A stretch of DNA of 10,942 nt. Source: Ruminococcus sp. UBA3767 (GTDB lineage: Bacteria; Bacillota; Clostridia; Oscillospirales; Ruminococcaceae). The notes beneath the pieces were generated by a model. The model was not told the DNA's origin and made no database searches. It saw nothing but the letters and a program-made list of their open reading frames with translations. The stretch is taken from the NCBI GenBank assembly GCA_002371625.1, contig DFFV01000046.1, positions 1-10,942 of the forward strand, given 5' to 3'. Numbering within the stretch: position 1 is the first letter of the stretch; every line of letters begins with the position of its first letter. The position numbers and the translations under genes are program-made. This document shows positions 1 through 8,147 of this stretch, piece after piece.

Positions 1-2
1 AT

Positions 3-743
3 CAGCTCAGGGGAAGAGTCGGGCGTTCTTCAAGAAGAGCCTTTGCATACTTCACTTTCACAAGAGGAAAGGTGCTCTCCGAGGTCGCTTCAAAAAGGCT
101 TGATGCAATAAGGGAGTTCACCCAGTTCGGCTCAGGCTTCCACATAGCCCTGCGTGACCTTGAGATAAGGGGCGCAGGCTCGGTGCTCAGCGGAAAACAG
201 CACGGTCACATGGAAGCGGTCGGCTACGATATGTATATCCGCCTGCTCAACGAGGCTATCGCCGAGCAGAAAGGCGAAGCACCGCCGCCGTCACCCGAGG
301 ATTGCCTTGTCGACATCTCTATTGATGCATATATCCCCGAAAGCTATATCCAAAGCTCATCGCAGAGGATAGATGCTTACCGCAAGATAGCCTCGGTAAA
401 CAACTCCGAGGATTCAAGGGACGTTATAGACGAGCTTATCGACCGCTACGGCGAACCGCCAAAGGCAGTAATGGGACTTATCAACGTTGCACTTACAAGG
501 AACCGTGCGTCGCTCATGCACATAACCGAGATAGTCCAGCGAGGCGATAAGGTGCTGTTTTTCATCACCTGCCCTGAGATATGTCATATACAGGCACTTT
601 CAAAGTTCTATAAAAACCGCATACGGTTTGTCGATTCGGGCAAGCAGCATTTTGCGGTAACGCTTGATAAAAAACAGCAGCCTCACGCACTCATGCTCGA
701 GGTCATCGACATAATGGAAAAGTCGCAGCAAAAGGAGGGCTGA
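3..743 (+). CDS. mfd: Transcription-repair coupling factor Mfd, C-terminal part (5' end outside window)
   Basis: Mfd is the ATP-driven DNA translocase that displaces RNA polymerase stalled at DNA lesions and recruits UvrA. The visible 246 residues run in frame from the window edge and begin with QLRGRVGRS, the superfamily 2 helicase motif VI of the Mfd/RecG type. Next comes the relay segment typical of Mfd (FGSGFHIALRDLEIRGAGS, then GKQHGHMEAVGYDMY). The rest, from about DCLVDISIDAYIP, is the TRCF C-terminal domain that regulates UvrA binding, with the conserved YIPESYI and DRYGEPP segments. The frame is open from base 3, so the GTG at 72 is an internal valine codon and not a start. The stop is TGA at 741-743. 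The cobO-like gene starts 3 nt later, so the two are probably cotranscribed. The identification is firm. Confidence 0.96.
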   Translation, partial: QLRGRVGRSSRRAFAYFTFTRGKVLSEVASKRLDAIREFTQFGSGFHIALRDLEIRGAGSVLSGKQHGHMEAVGYDMYIRLLNEAIAEQKGEAPPPSPEDCLVDISIDAYIPESYIQSSSQRIDAYRKIASVNNSEDSRDVIDELIDRYGEPPKAVMGLINVALTRNRASLMHITEIVQRGDKVLFFITCPEICHIQALSKFYKNRIRFVDSGKQHFAVTLDKKQQPHALMLEVIDIMEKSQQKEG

Positions 744-746
744 AAA

Positions 747-1265
747 ATGGGACTCACCCACATAATTTACGGAAACGGCAAGGGCAAGACAACAAGCGCA
801 GTCGGCTGCGCATTAAGAGCAAAAGGCAGCGGCATGAACGTGCTTTTTCTCTCAATGATGAAGGACGGCACGAGCAGCGAGAATGCCCTGCTTGAAAAGT
901 GCGGCATCACCCTGCTGCATTGCGATAAGCGCTACCCTTTCACCTTTGAGATGACAGGCGGGCAGAAAGCCGAGCAGACAGCCTGCCATAATGAAATGCT
1001 CCAAAAAGCGCTGCGAGCCTGCAATAACGCACAAGCGGATATGCTTGTGATAGATGAGTTTTTCAGCGCTTATGAGCTTGACCTTTGCGATAAAGCGCTT
1101 GCCGAAAAAATAGTTTTTGAAAAGCCGGAGAACATCGAGCTTGTCCTTACAGGTCATACCGTCGGTGAAAAATTCCTCGCCGCAGCCGATTACCTCAGCT
1201 TTGTTGAAAACAAAAAGCACCCCTACGAGAAAGGCGTTCCCGCACGCAAGGGGATAGAGTTTTAA
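747..1265 (+). CDS. cobO: Corrinoid (cob(I)alamin / cob(I)yrinic acid a,c-diamide) adenosyltransferase, CobO/BtuR family
   Basis: This enzyme family transfers the adenosyl group of ATP to the cobalt of reduced corrinoids, in coenzyme B12 synthesis or salvage, in the cytoplasm. The 172-residue protein has an N-terminal P-loop GNGKGKTT at residues 9-16, the family's unusual Walker A. It also has a Walker B-like segment MLVIDEF (D103, E104), the ELVLTGH strand at 131-137 and a C-terminal tail KHPYEKGVPARKGIEF, all in the expected order. Its length is at the short end for the family. The ATG at 747 is preceded by AAAGGAGGG at 731-739, inside the end of mfd, which supports this start and translational coupling. 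No other cobalamin gene is visible, so a salvage role is as likely as de novo synthesis. The family call is strong. Whether the substrate is cobalamin or a biosynthetic intermediate cannot be read from the sequence. Confidence 0.9.
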   Translation: MGLTHIIYGNGKGKTTSAVGCALRAKGSGMNVLFLSMMKDGTSSENALLEKCGITLLHCDKRYPFTFEMTGGQKAEQTACHNEMLQKALRACNNAQADMLVIDEFFSAYELDLCDKALAEKIVFEKPENIELVLTGHTVGEKFLAAADYLSFVENKKHPYEKGVPARKGIEF

Positions 1266-1280
1266 AGGGAGAATTTCACC

Positions 1281-2273
1281 ATGAGCATTGAAAAAATAGT
1301 TGTTGAAAAAGACTGCCTTTGGTTTGGCGATACAAAAGTTGTTCCCCCGTTTGAGAGGAAAGAGATAGATGAGCTGCTTGGCGAACCGAGAGTTGACGAG
1401 TGGGACTTTGAGAACTATAACGGCAAGGTTGAGCACAACGTCACCTGCCTTTGGGACGAGCTGGGTATCCGTGCGGATACGGATAATGACGGCCACACGA
1501 CCTACACATCCTTCAGCGTATATGTGAAAGAAGGCGAGCGCTATCCGCATTCGGCGACAGGCACGTTTGCAGGCAAGGTGATGATAGGCAAAAAGGAATA
1601 CACGCAGTGCAGTATGAAATACGACTGCCTTACACATGAGCTGAAAAAAGGATATTTCTATGTATACTCGTTCCTTATCGATGAGCTTGACAGCATTGAT
1701 GAGAAAACAAAAGAAAAATACATGGACACTTTGCAGATAAGCTCACGCCGTGTGACGATAAGCTACGAGCCTCCAAAACCAAAAGCCGAGCCAAAGAGCA
1801 AGCAGACCAAACCAAAGGCATCAAAATACAAGCTGCAAAAATGTGACGAGCCTGTGCTTGTGTTTGACAATTTCAACTTCAAGCTGGTGGTAATCGAGCA
1901 GCTGATGTACAAAAAAGAATTGCTCACGCCAAGGTTTGATATCTACGAATTTGCCGAGCAGCACAAAGGCAAAAAGATAGATGTTGAGGAGGACGGCTAT
2001 GAGCCGATAAATGCAGCGATAAAGTGGTTCAAAGACCTGCAGATACCCGCACGCCTTGCAGATGAGGTAACGCAGCTGCTTTTCGACGGCGGACTTAGTG
2101 TTTATCACGGTATCTATCCTTTCTGGGACGGAGAGGACGAGTATTTCGATGTTGCACAAATAAGCGGCAGCGAGCTTTCGCAGTTCAGAAACCTCAAAGA
2201 AGCTATCGTTGTAAGCTGCATTTCAGATGCGGCGAAAAACACTTTAAAAGCGCACGGCATAAAGATAGTTTAA
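1281..2273 (+). CDS. Two-domain hypothetical protein (possible DUF7738 plus DUF6892 domains)
   Basis: No function is known. The 330-residue protein has no signal peptide or membrane segment and should be cytoplasmic. Residues 1-163 form one domain, with the notable segments LWFGDTKV, LLGEPRVDEWDF and TCLWDELGI; a YTSFSVYV strand and a TGTFAGKVMIGKKEY strand pair suggest a beta-rich fold. Residues 164-183 are a proline/lysine-rich linker (PPKPKAEPKSKQTKPKASKY). Residues 190-330 form a second domain starting VLVFDNFNFKLVVIEQLMY, with SVYHGIYPFWDGEDEYFDV in the middle and an end (FRNLKEAIVVS, then LKAHGIKIV) that reads like a single leucine-rich-repeat-like unit. From memory the two halves resemble the Pfam families DUF7738 and DUF6892, which I could not check. 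The ATG at 1281 follows AAAGGGAG at 1264-1271 with good spacing and lies 15 nt after cobO, so it probably ends the mfd operon. The hairpin at 2281 follows directly. Confidence 0.8.
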   Translation: MSIEKIVVEKDCLWFGDTKVVPPFERKEIDELLGEPRVDEWDFENYNGKVEHNVTCLWDELGIRADTDNDGHTTYTSFSVYVKEGERYPHSATGTFAGKVMIGKKEYTQCSMKYDCLTHELKKGYFYVYSFLIDELDSIDEKTKEKYMDTLQISSRRVTISYEPPKPKAEPKSKQTKPKASKYKLQKCDEPVLVFDNFNFKLVVIEQLMYKKELLTPRFDIYEFAEQHKGKKIDVEEDGYEPINAAIKWFKDLQIPARLADEVTQLLFDGGLSVYHGIYPFWDGEDEYFDVAQISGSELSQFRNLKEAIVVSCISDAAKNTLKAHGIKIV

Positions 2274-2280
2274 CAACACA

Positions 2281-2318
2281 AAAACGGCCCTGTCTGAAAA
2301 TTCAGACAAGGTCGTTTT
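2281..2318. terminator. Bidirectional intrinsic terminator between convergent genes
   Basis: The 38-nt near-perfect inverted repeat begins AAAACGGCC, has a TGTCTGA/TCAGACA upper stem around a short AT loop, and ends GG-T-CGTTTT. There is one C-A mismatch and one G-T pair in about 17 pairs. The ends are A-runs and T-runs on opposite sides, so a transcript from either direction ends the hairpin in a short U tract. It starts 7 nt after the plus-strand stop at 2273 and ends 3 nt before the minus-strand stop at 2322, which is where a shared terminator is expected. Confidence 0.85.
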
Positions 2319-2321
2319 GAT

Positions 2322-5300
2322 TTATTCTGCAAATATCCTGCCGTTTTCGTCGGTGCGGATCCTGCCCTTTTCTGCTGCATACTCAACTGCGTGCTTAACA
2401 GCGCTTTCCGTGCCCTCTGCTGCTCTTGCAAATCCGAACAGCTTTGTGCATTCGTGAACAAGGTCGTCCTGCGTCATGCTCACCTGCTCGGCAAGTATCA
2501 GCATTATCGCATTGGCAAGCTCCTGCGGTGCAATGTCCGCAAAGCTGCGCTTGCCCTTTCCGTCAGCAGGTATCCTTACCCTGTCATAGCTGTCAGGCTC
2601 CTGATCCTCACGCCAGTAGTAAACGTCTGTGCTGCCGTCGTTATTCTTTCGCCCTGTGACCTTTATCCCTGCCCTGTTAGCCGCCGCAAAGAACATTCTC
2701 TCAGCCTCGGGCTTGGGGTTTGCTATTCCCCACGCTGCAAAAACTGTCTTCATCGTCATTGCCTTGCTCACAGGCGCAGCCGCATCGACGGTCTGCCTTA
2801 TCTGCTCAGCCAGCCTGTTCTCATTCAGCTCCGAGGGTTTGCCTGCCTTTGGCAGCGAAAACGGCACATAAGGCTCGCACCTGTCAGCCGCAGTCGGTAT
2901 CTCTTCCTTTTCAAATGCTATCGCAGTGCTCTTTTGCGGCTTTTCCTCAGCCTGCTCACAAGCATCACCGCTTGCAGCCTGCTCTATCTCAGCTTTGAGC
3001 TTTTCTATCACCTTTGCGCTGTTGTCATACCAGTCAAGAATGTTCACGTTGAGCATCTTCCAGCCAAGCCCCTTGAGCACCGAGGGCTGCAATATGTTCC
3101 TGTCCCTTGCAGTCGTCTTGTCAAGGTTTGCACTGCCCATGCAGCTTATGCCGACAAAGTATTTCTCCTCGTCATTGGGGTCTATTATTCCTATGTCGAT
3201 CTTGTACTGCGAGCAGCCGATGTTCTTTCTCACCTTGTAGCCCAGCTTTTCTATCTCATCGGCAATAAGGTCAACAAAGCCGTTTGAAACTATCTTGCTG
3301 TCGCTAACCCTTACAGGCAGCGCAGACTGTCCCTTTGCTGCAAACTCGATAAATCCTTTCAGTCCCTCAACGCCCTGCGAGCGTGTTCTTGAAAGGTCTA
3401 TCTGGTCAGGTCTGATGACCGAGTAAACTATCATCTGCTTTCTCGCTCTTGAAATAGCAACGTTGAGTCTTCGCCAGCCGCCGTCACGGTTAACAGGTCC
3501 GAAGTTCATCGAGACCTTGCCCTCCTTATCGGGCCCGTAGCCTACCGAGAAGAGAATAACATCTCTCTCATCACCCTGAACGTTTTCAAGGTTCTTTATA
3601 AGTATCGGCTCATACATCGAGTTTGCAAACTCCTCCAGCTGCGGCTCCTGCATGAACCTGTCTGCGAGCATATCGTCTATCAGCACCTGCTGCACCACGC
3701 TGAACGTTACCACGCCGATGCTGTCGCTGCGCAGCTTTTCGTCCTTCAGCCTGCGCACTATCTCCTCAACGATAGCCTCAGCCTCAGCCTTGTTCTGCTT
3801 TGTCGTGCCCTTATCGTAGAATCCCTCTACCTTCACCCAGCTCACTCTTGAAACTCTGTCATCAGGCGAAGGGAATGTGAGCAGCTTGTTCTCGTAATAC
3901 TTTGCGTTGCTGTAAGCTATCAGGCTCTCGTGCCTTGAACGGTAGTGCCACAGCAAATGCTTTGAAGGCATCGAAAGTGCAAGGCAGTCATCAAGCACGC
4001 TCTCAAGGTCCTCCATATCCTCGTTGTCCTCATCGAACTGGTTCGTATCAAAGAAAGTCGTTGGCGGCAGCTGCCTTGGATCGCCCACTACCACAACATT
4101 ATCTCCCCTTGCGATCGCACCCACCGCTTCGCTCGTCGGCATCTGCGAGGCTTCATCGAATACGACAAGATCAAACTTGGGGAACTTGGGATCAATATAC
4201 TGCGCCACCGAGATAGGCGACATAAGCATACACGGGCATATCCTGCGCAAAAGCGTAGGTACGCTGTCAAACAGCTTTCTTATCGGCATATTCCTGCCGC
4301 CGCTCTTTATCGCTTTGAGCAGTATCGAAAGCTCCGAGCTGCCCTTTGAAGCGTTTGACGCATCGGGAATGTTAGCCGAGAGCTTTGCCGCAAGCTCTAC
4401 CACCGTCAGCTCCTTGAACTGCTCATCAGCCTGCGCATACTTTTTCACCGTTTCCTCAAATCTCGCTCCCTGGAATCCCGCAAGTGCAGGCGAATCTCTC
4501 ATCACGCTTGTGATAACTCCCTGCGCAAAAGCACATTCAAACGCAGGTATCAGCGTCTGTTCATCGACCTCACCGCTCTCATAAGCGTTATCCACACCTT
4601 CAAGTCCCAGCTCAGCGAGCTTCTGCCTTGCCTGCGTGAGCATCGTCCTGTCACGCACCTCTCCTATGTTGCCTGCAAATCCGTCCAGCATAGCCTCAAG
4701 ATCGGCAAAATACTGCGTGCTCTCATCAAGCGGCGAAAGATCAACACAGTGGTCACCGCTCAGCGAAGCCGTTGATTGCTTCAGCTTAGCTATTGCTGCG
4801 GCGTTATCAACAAGCTGCTGCTGTGAGCTGCGGTTTTGTGCAAATGCACCTGCAAAGCTGATAAAAGCGTTCCTGTGCGCATCATCACGGCTCAGCGCAT
4901 TTATCTTTTCCCGCATAGCCGATGAATCATCAAACAGCTTTTTCATCCGTGCCGTGTCGCTGCCCTCTCCTGTGAATGCAGCTCCGAACACCGTACCTGT
5001 CCCGGAAAGTCCCTGCACCTGCGCCGAGAGCTTTTTAAGCTCGCTCAGTGCACTGCACAATTGCAGATAGTTTTCCTTTGTAACGCTGTCAGCAGACTTT
5101 GCGTAGATCCTGAGCTCCTTAACCAGCTTGCTCTGTCCCATTGATCTTCCCAGCGCCCATTTCTGCTCTGCTCTTTTCCATTCAAGTATCCCGTTGTCGC
5201 AGTCAAAACCGTAAACGCTGTCCTCAAATATCTGCGCTGCCTGTGCCTTTTGCGCCTGCAGCTGTGAAAGCGAAGCTATAAGTGCCTCACACTGCGCATC

Positions 5301-8108
5301 ATACTGCCCCGTGCTGTCCGAAAGCACCGCAGGCAGAAACTCTCCCGAGCCTCCCAGCAGCTGTGCAAATTCGCCCATAGCGATAATATTTTTTCTGCTT
5401 TCGGGAAGCTGGGTGCCTATAAGCGAGCAAAGCGAACCATAAGCACCCCTTGCCTCATCATTTCTCGCACGGCAGTATTTCACCGCCGCCTCAAATGCGT
5501 TTCTTATATCTACCGAGTATTCGGCGTTCTTGTAGTATTTAAGCGCCGAGCCTTCAAGTCCGCCTATCTCTTTTCCGCTAACGCAAACGCTGCCCAGCGC
5601 ATCTCTTATCTCAGCGAGCTTTTCGCTGCTGCAATTCGATGCAAAGTCAGCGTCCACCTCGACCATGCCGCTGTATCCCTTGTTCTGCTCAAAGGTCACA
5701 ACGCAGTCGTAGACCGACACTCCGCAGCTTCTTGCCTTGTGAAGCTCGGTCATCACCTCGTTCAGCGAGCATCTCAGCTCGTGGACTCTCTTTGCCTGCG
5801 CCTCATATTCCGCAGGAGCCTTTATGTGCCCGACTTCAAAAGTCTTTTCCAGCTGCGAAAGCACCGCCCTTTTCTGCGCCTTGTTTGAATGAAGCTCCAG
5901 GCAGAAAGGATCAAGCCCTATCTTTGCCAGCCTGTTCTGAACGACAGAGAGCGCAGCCATCTTCTCCGCCACAAACAGCACCGATTTGCCGTTGTAAAGG
6001 GCGTTTGCGATAAGGTTCGTTATCGTCTGCGACTTACCCGTTCCCGGAGGTCCGTGCAGCACGAAGCTCTCACCCTTTGAGGCAAGGTATATCGCTGCCA
6101 GCTGCGAAGAATCCGCACTTGTCGGCACAGCCATATCCGCAGGCTTTATCTGCTCGTCAAGCTCCTGCGGAGTTATATCGCAAAGCTCGGGCTGCCACTC
6201 CAGCTTTGAATTTATCAGGCTCGCAACCACCTTGTTCTGTTTAAGCTCATCGCTGCGGTTGCGTATATCGTTCCACATAATGAACCTGCTGAACGAGAAC
6301 TGCCCGATAAAAGCGTACTCCACAACGTCCCAGCGGCTTTGCGGCATAATGCTCTGGCGCACCGTGTTGAAAACGAGCGTCAGGTCAACGCCGCTGTCGT
6401 CGGTCGGCAAAGGATCAAGTCCGTTTATCGTAATGCCAAAGTCCTGCCTCAGCAGCTCCAGCATAGTTATGTTCATCTGCACCTCTTCGTCCCTTATGCG
6501 AAGCACATAGCATTTGTCCCTGAGCTTTTTTATAAGGTCCACAGGCACCAGCACCAGCGGCGCATAGCGAGCATTTTCGCTCTTGTCCGTTTCGTACCAC
6601 TTCAAAAAGCCCAGCGCAAGATAAAGCGTGTTCGCACCGTTTTCCTCAAGGCTCACCTTAGCCTGACGGTGCAGCTTTTTCATCGCCCTTTCAAGCTCAG
6701 AATCCTTCAGGCACGAGCGCAGACGCTTTTTCTCAAACTCGCTCTTTGCAATAGCCGTCAGCCTGTCAACATTGTTGTTTTGCAGCTCAAACATCTTGTT
6801 GTCCGCAGCCGCCAGCGACATATCCTCCGGCAGCGGCAGTATCTGCATATCGCTTCCTGCGCTCACCGCATCTTCAAGTGCAGCAAGGTCGGGGGCTATC
6901 AGCTGAACGCTGGAAGATGTCGCTCTGAAATTCACAAGCGAGTTTCTCAGGCTCAGGTCAAGCAGCTTTCTTTCCCACAGCGTCTGCCTTGTAACAGCCG
7001 CATTCTGCTCAGCTATCCTTCCCATCGCCGCCGTATCTATCTGCTCGGGCGCAGCTGTAATGTCCTTTGCGCTGCGCTTGCCGTAATCATTTGCAAAAGT
7101 CCCGTCCTGCGCCCTTACAGGCATCGGGCAAAGGAAATTCCCTCTGCATCTTGAAATATCCACCGCAAGCTCAAAATCCTGCCCGTTGTGAATGTGGCTC
7201 TCAGCAGCAGCCTTTGAATCATCAAAGCTCACGCTCTTTCCTGCCGTAAACGAGGTGCACTCAACAAGGCATATACTGTCAATGCCCTTTGCTATGCGCT
7301 TTGAGATAAGGCTCACATCGTCAATCGTGCAGTCCGCAAAGCTCTGCTCCTCCAGCCAAACGCCCGCAAAAGCGTGCCCCTGCGTGAAAAGTATCAGCGG
7401 CGAAAGTCCTGCCGCCTCAATGCACGAAGCATACAGCACCGCAAGGTCAAGGCAGGTGCCGTTTTTTGCCGTAAGCACATCAAAAGGCAGCCTCACCCTC
7501 TGCCCCTGCTTTTCAAAAGCAGCAGGCGGCATAGAGTAGGCGATATTTTCTTCCTGCAAAGCCGCATATATCGCAGCAGCCTGATTTTTAACTATGTTCG
7601 GGTTTTTGCTCTGGTATCCGTCAAAGCTCGGGCTGCCCGTCCATTTCTGAAGATACCCTGCTGCCCTGCCCACTACCTGAGCTACCGCAGGGTGATTCGG
7701 CATAACATAAGCGCTTATCATCTCAGGCACATACCCCACGCCCATCCAGTGATTAGCCGCCATAAGCTCTATCCCCGTGGTGACGCTTGCGATGCTATGT
7801 CCGCCGCTTTCAACGCTGACAGTAACGTTTGCCGCCTCACGCTCGGTTATCGAGTAAAGGTACTCGCTGTTAACTATTATCTCTATCGGAGAAACCTCCG
7901 CAGTCGTGTCAGGCTCCAGCGCCGAGATATGCTGTTCAAAAGCCTTGGCAAATTCAGGCTCAAAAGTTATCCTCAGCGTAATGTCCTGTATCCTCTCAGC
8001 AGAGTTGTTTTTCAAAAGCACGCTTCTTACAACAGGAACATAATTCTGAACAAAAGCAAAATTCACTTTTGCCGTCAGGTTAGCAGTTATAGTTATACGG
8101 TCATCCAT
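2322..8108 (-). CDS. Giant SF1 helicase with transglutaminase-like, DUF4011, Vsr-type nuclease-fold and DUF3320 domains
   Basis: This is a predicted ATP-dependent nucleic-acid helicase/translocase of the COG1112 type, a group often found near bacterial defence genes; its substrate is unknown. Numbered from the ATG at 8108 (1,928 aa), the domains in order are as follows. Residues 1-115 are beta-rich. Residues 135-330 are transglutaminase-like, with C219 in NGTCLDLA, H245 in GHAFAGVW and a nearby Asp (259, 263 or 264). The DUF4011 signature WERKLLDLSLRNSLVNF is at 378-394. The helicase core has Q669, Walker A GPPGTGKS 686-693, motif Ia about 708-720, a roughly 600-residue mainly helical insertion, Walker B VVFDEASQM 1315-1323, GDPRQLPPT 1342-1350, HYRSR 1388-1392, VQGDERD 1510-1516 and NVAISRAR 1549-1556. 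Residues 1609-1705 are a Vsr/MTES_1575-like nuclease fold, and about 1763-1920 are two winged-helix-like DUF3320-type segments. The usual acidic pair on the nuclease strand reads SCMG (1655-1658), so cleavage activity is doubtful. In-frame upstream starts exist at TTG 8114 and GTG 8120. The AAAGGGGA at 8128-8121 abuts the GTG, is 7 nt from the TTG and 13 nt from the ATG. I chose the ATG because MDDRITITANL looks like a natural family N-terminus. The gene is monocistronic. Confidence 0.9.
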   Translation of the reverse strand: MDDRITITANLTAKVNFAFVQNYVPVVRSVLLKNNSAERIQDITLRITFEPEFAKAFEQHISALEPDTTAEVSPIEIIVNSEYLYSITEREAANVTVSVESGGHSIASVTTGIELMAANHWMGVGYVPEMISAYVMPNHPAVAQVVGRAAGYLQKWTGSPSFDGYQSKNPNIVKNQAAAIYAALQEENIAYSMPPAAFEKQGQRVRLPFDVLTAKNGTCLDLAVLYASCIEAAGLSPLILFTQGHAFAGVWLEEQSFADCTIDDVSLISKRIAKGIDSICLVECTSFTAGKSVSFDDSKAAAESHIHNGQDFELAVDISRCRGNFLCPMPVRAQDGTFANDYGKRSAKDITAAPEQIDTAAMGRIAEQNAAVTRQTLWERKLLDLSLRNSLVNFRATSSSVQLIAPDLAALEDAVSAGSDMQILPLPEDMSLAAADNKMFELQNNNVDRLTAIAKSEFEKKRLRSCLKDSELERAMKKLHRQAKVSLEENGANTLYLALGFLKWYETDKSENARYAPLVLVPVDLIKKLRDKCYVLRIRDEEVQMNITMLELLRQDFGITINGLDPLPTDDSGVDLTLVFNTVRQSIMPQSRWDVVEYAFIGQFSFSRFIMWNDIRNRSDELKQNKVVASLINSKLEWQPELCDITPQELDEQIKPADMAVPTSADSSQLAAIYLASKGESFVLHGPPGTGKSQTITNLIANALYNGKSVLFVAEKMAALSVVQNRLAKIGLDPFCLELHSNKAQKRAVLSQLEKTFEVGHIKAPAEYEAQAKRVHELRCSLNEVMTELHKARSCGVSVYDCVVTFEQNKGYSGMVEVDADFASNCSSEKLAEIRDALGSVCVSGKEIGGLEGSALKYYKNAEYSVDIRNAFEAAVKYCRARNDEARGAYGSLCSLIGTQLPESRKNIIAMGEFAQLLGGSGEFLPAVLSDSTGQYDAQCEALIASLSQLQAQKAQAAQIFEDSVYGFDCDNGILEWKRAEQKWALGRSMGQSKLVKELRIYAKSADSVTKENYLQLCSALSELKKLSAQVQGLSGTGTVFGAAFTGEGSDTARMKKLFDDSSAMREKINALSRDDAHRNAFISFAGAFAQNRSSQQQLVDNAAAIAKLKQSTASLSGDHCVDLSPLDESTQYFADLEAMLDGFAGNIGEVRDRTMLTQARQKLAELGLEGVDNAYESGEVDEQTLIPAFECAFAQGVITSVMRDSPALAGFQGARFEETVKKYAQADEQFKELTVVELAAKLSANIPDASNASKGSSELSILLKAIKSGGRNMPIRKLFDSVPTLLRRICPCMLMSPISVAQYIDPKFPKFDLVVFDEASQMPTSEAVGAIARGDNVVVVGDPRQLPPTTFFDTNQFDEDNEDMEDLESVLDDCLALSMPSKHLLWHYRSRHESLIAYSNAKYYENKLLTFPSPDDRVSRVSWVKVEGFYDKGTTKQNKAEAEAIVEEIVRRLKDEKLRSDSIGVVTFSVVQQVLIDDMLADRFMQEPQLEEFANSMYEPILIKNLENVQGDERDVILFSVGYGPDKEGKVSMNFGPVNRDGGWRRLNVAISRARKQMIVYSVIRPDQIDLSRTRSQGVEGLKGFIEFAAKGQSALPVRVSDSKIVSNGFVDLIADEIEKLGYKVRKNIGCSQYKIDIGIIDPNDEEKYFVGISCMGSANLDKTTARDRNILQPSVLKGLGWKMLNVNILDWYDNSAKVIEKLKAEIEQAASGDACEQAEEKPQKSTAIAFEKEEIPTAADRCEPYVPFSLPKAGKPSELNENRLAEQIRQTVDAAAPVSKAMTMKTVFAAWGIANPKPEAERMFFAAANRAGIKVTGRKNNDGSTDVYYWREDQEPDSYDRVRIPADGKGKRSFADIAPQELANAIMLILAEQVSMTQDDLVHECTKLFGFARAAEGTESAVKHAVEYAAEKGRIRTDENGRIFAE

Positions 8109-8147
8109 ACCCAAGCACACTCCCCTTTAATAAAAATACTCACACAC

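Noticed and set aside
72..74. GTG as the start of a short separate gene at the window's left end
   Set aside because: The frame stays open to base 3 and encodes QLRGRVGRS, the Mfd helicase motif VI, so the gene simply continues from outside the window.
852..1637. 261-codon open frame on the minus strand crossing cobO and the next gene
   Set aside because: It spans two well-supported plus-strand genes and their intergenic gap. The peptide is Cys/Phe/His/Arg-rich with no motif, and no ribosome binding site precedes it. It is a shadow of plus-strand codon use.
2391..3287. 298-codon plus-strand open frame opposite the 3' end of the helicase gene
   Set aside because: The composition (Cys, Leu, Arg, His) is typical of antisense reading. 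The minus frame here encodes recognisable nuclease-fold and DUF3320-type domains.
6339..7154. 271-codon plus-strand open frame opposite the DUF4011 region
   Set aside because: It lies antisense to a conserved domain, with very high Arg/His/Val/Leu and no start signal or motif.
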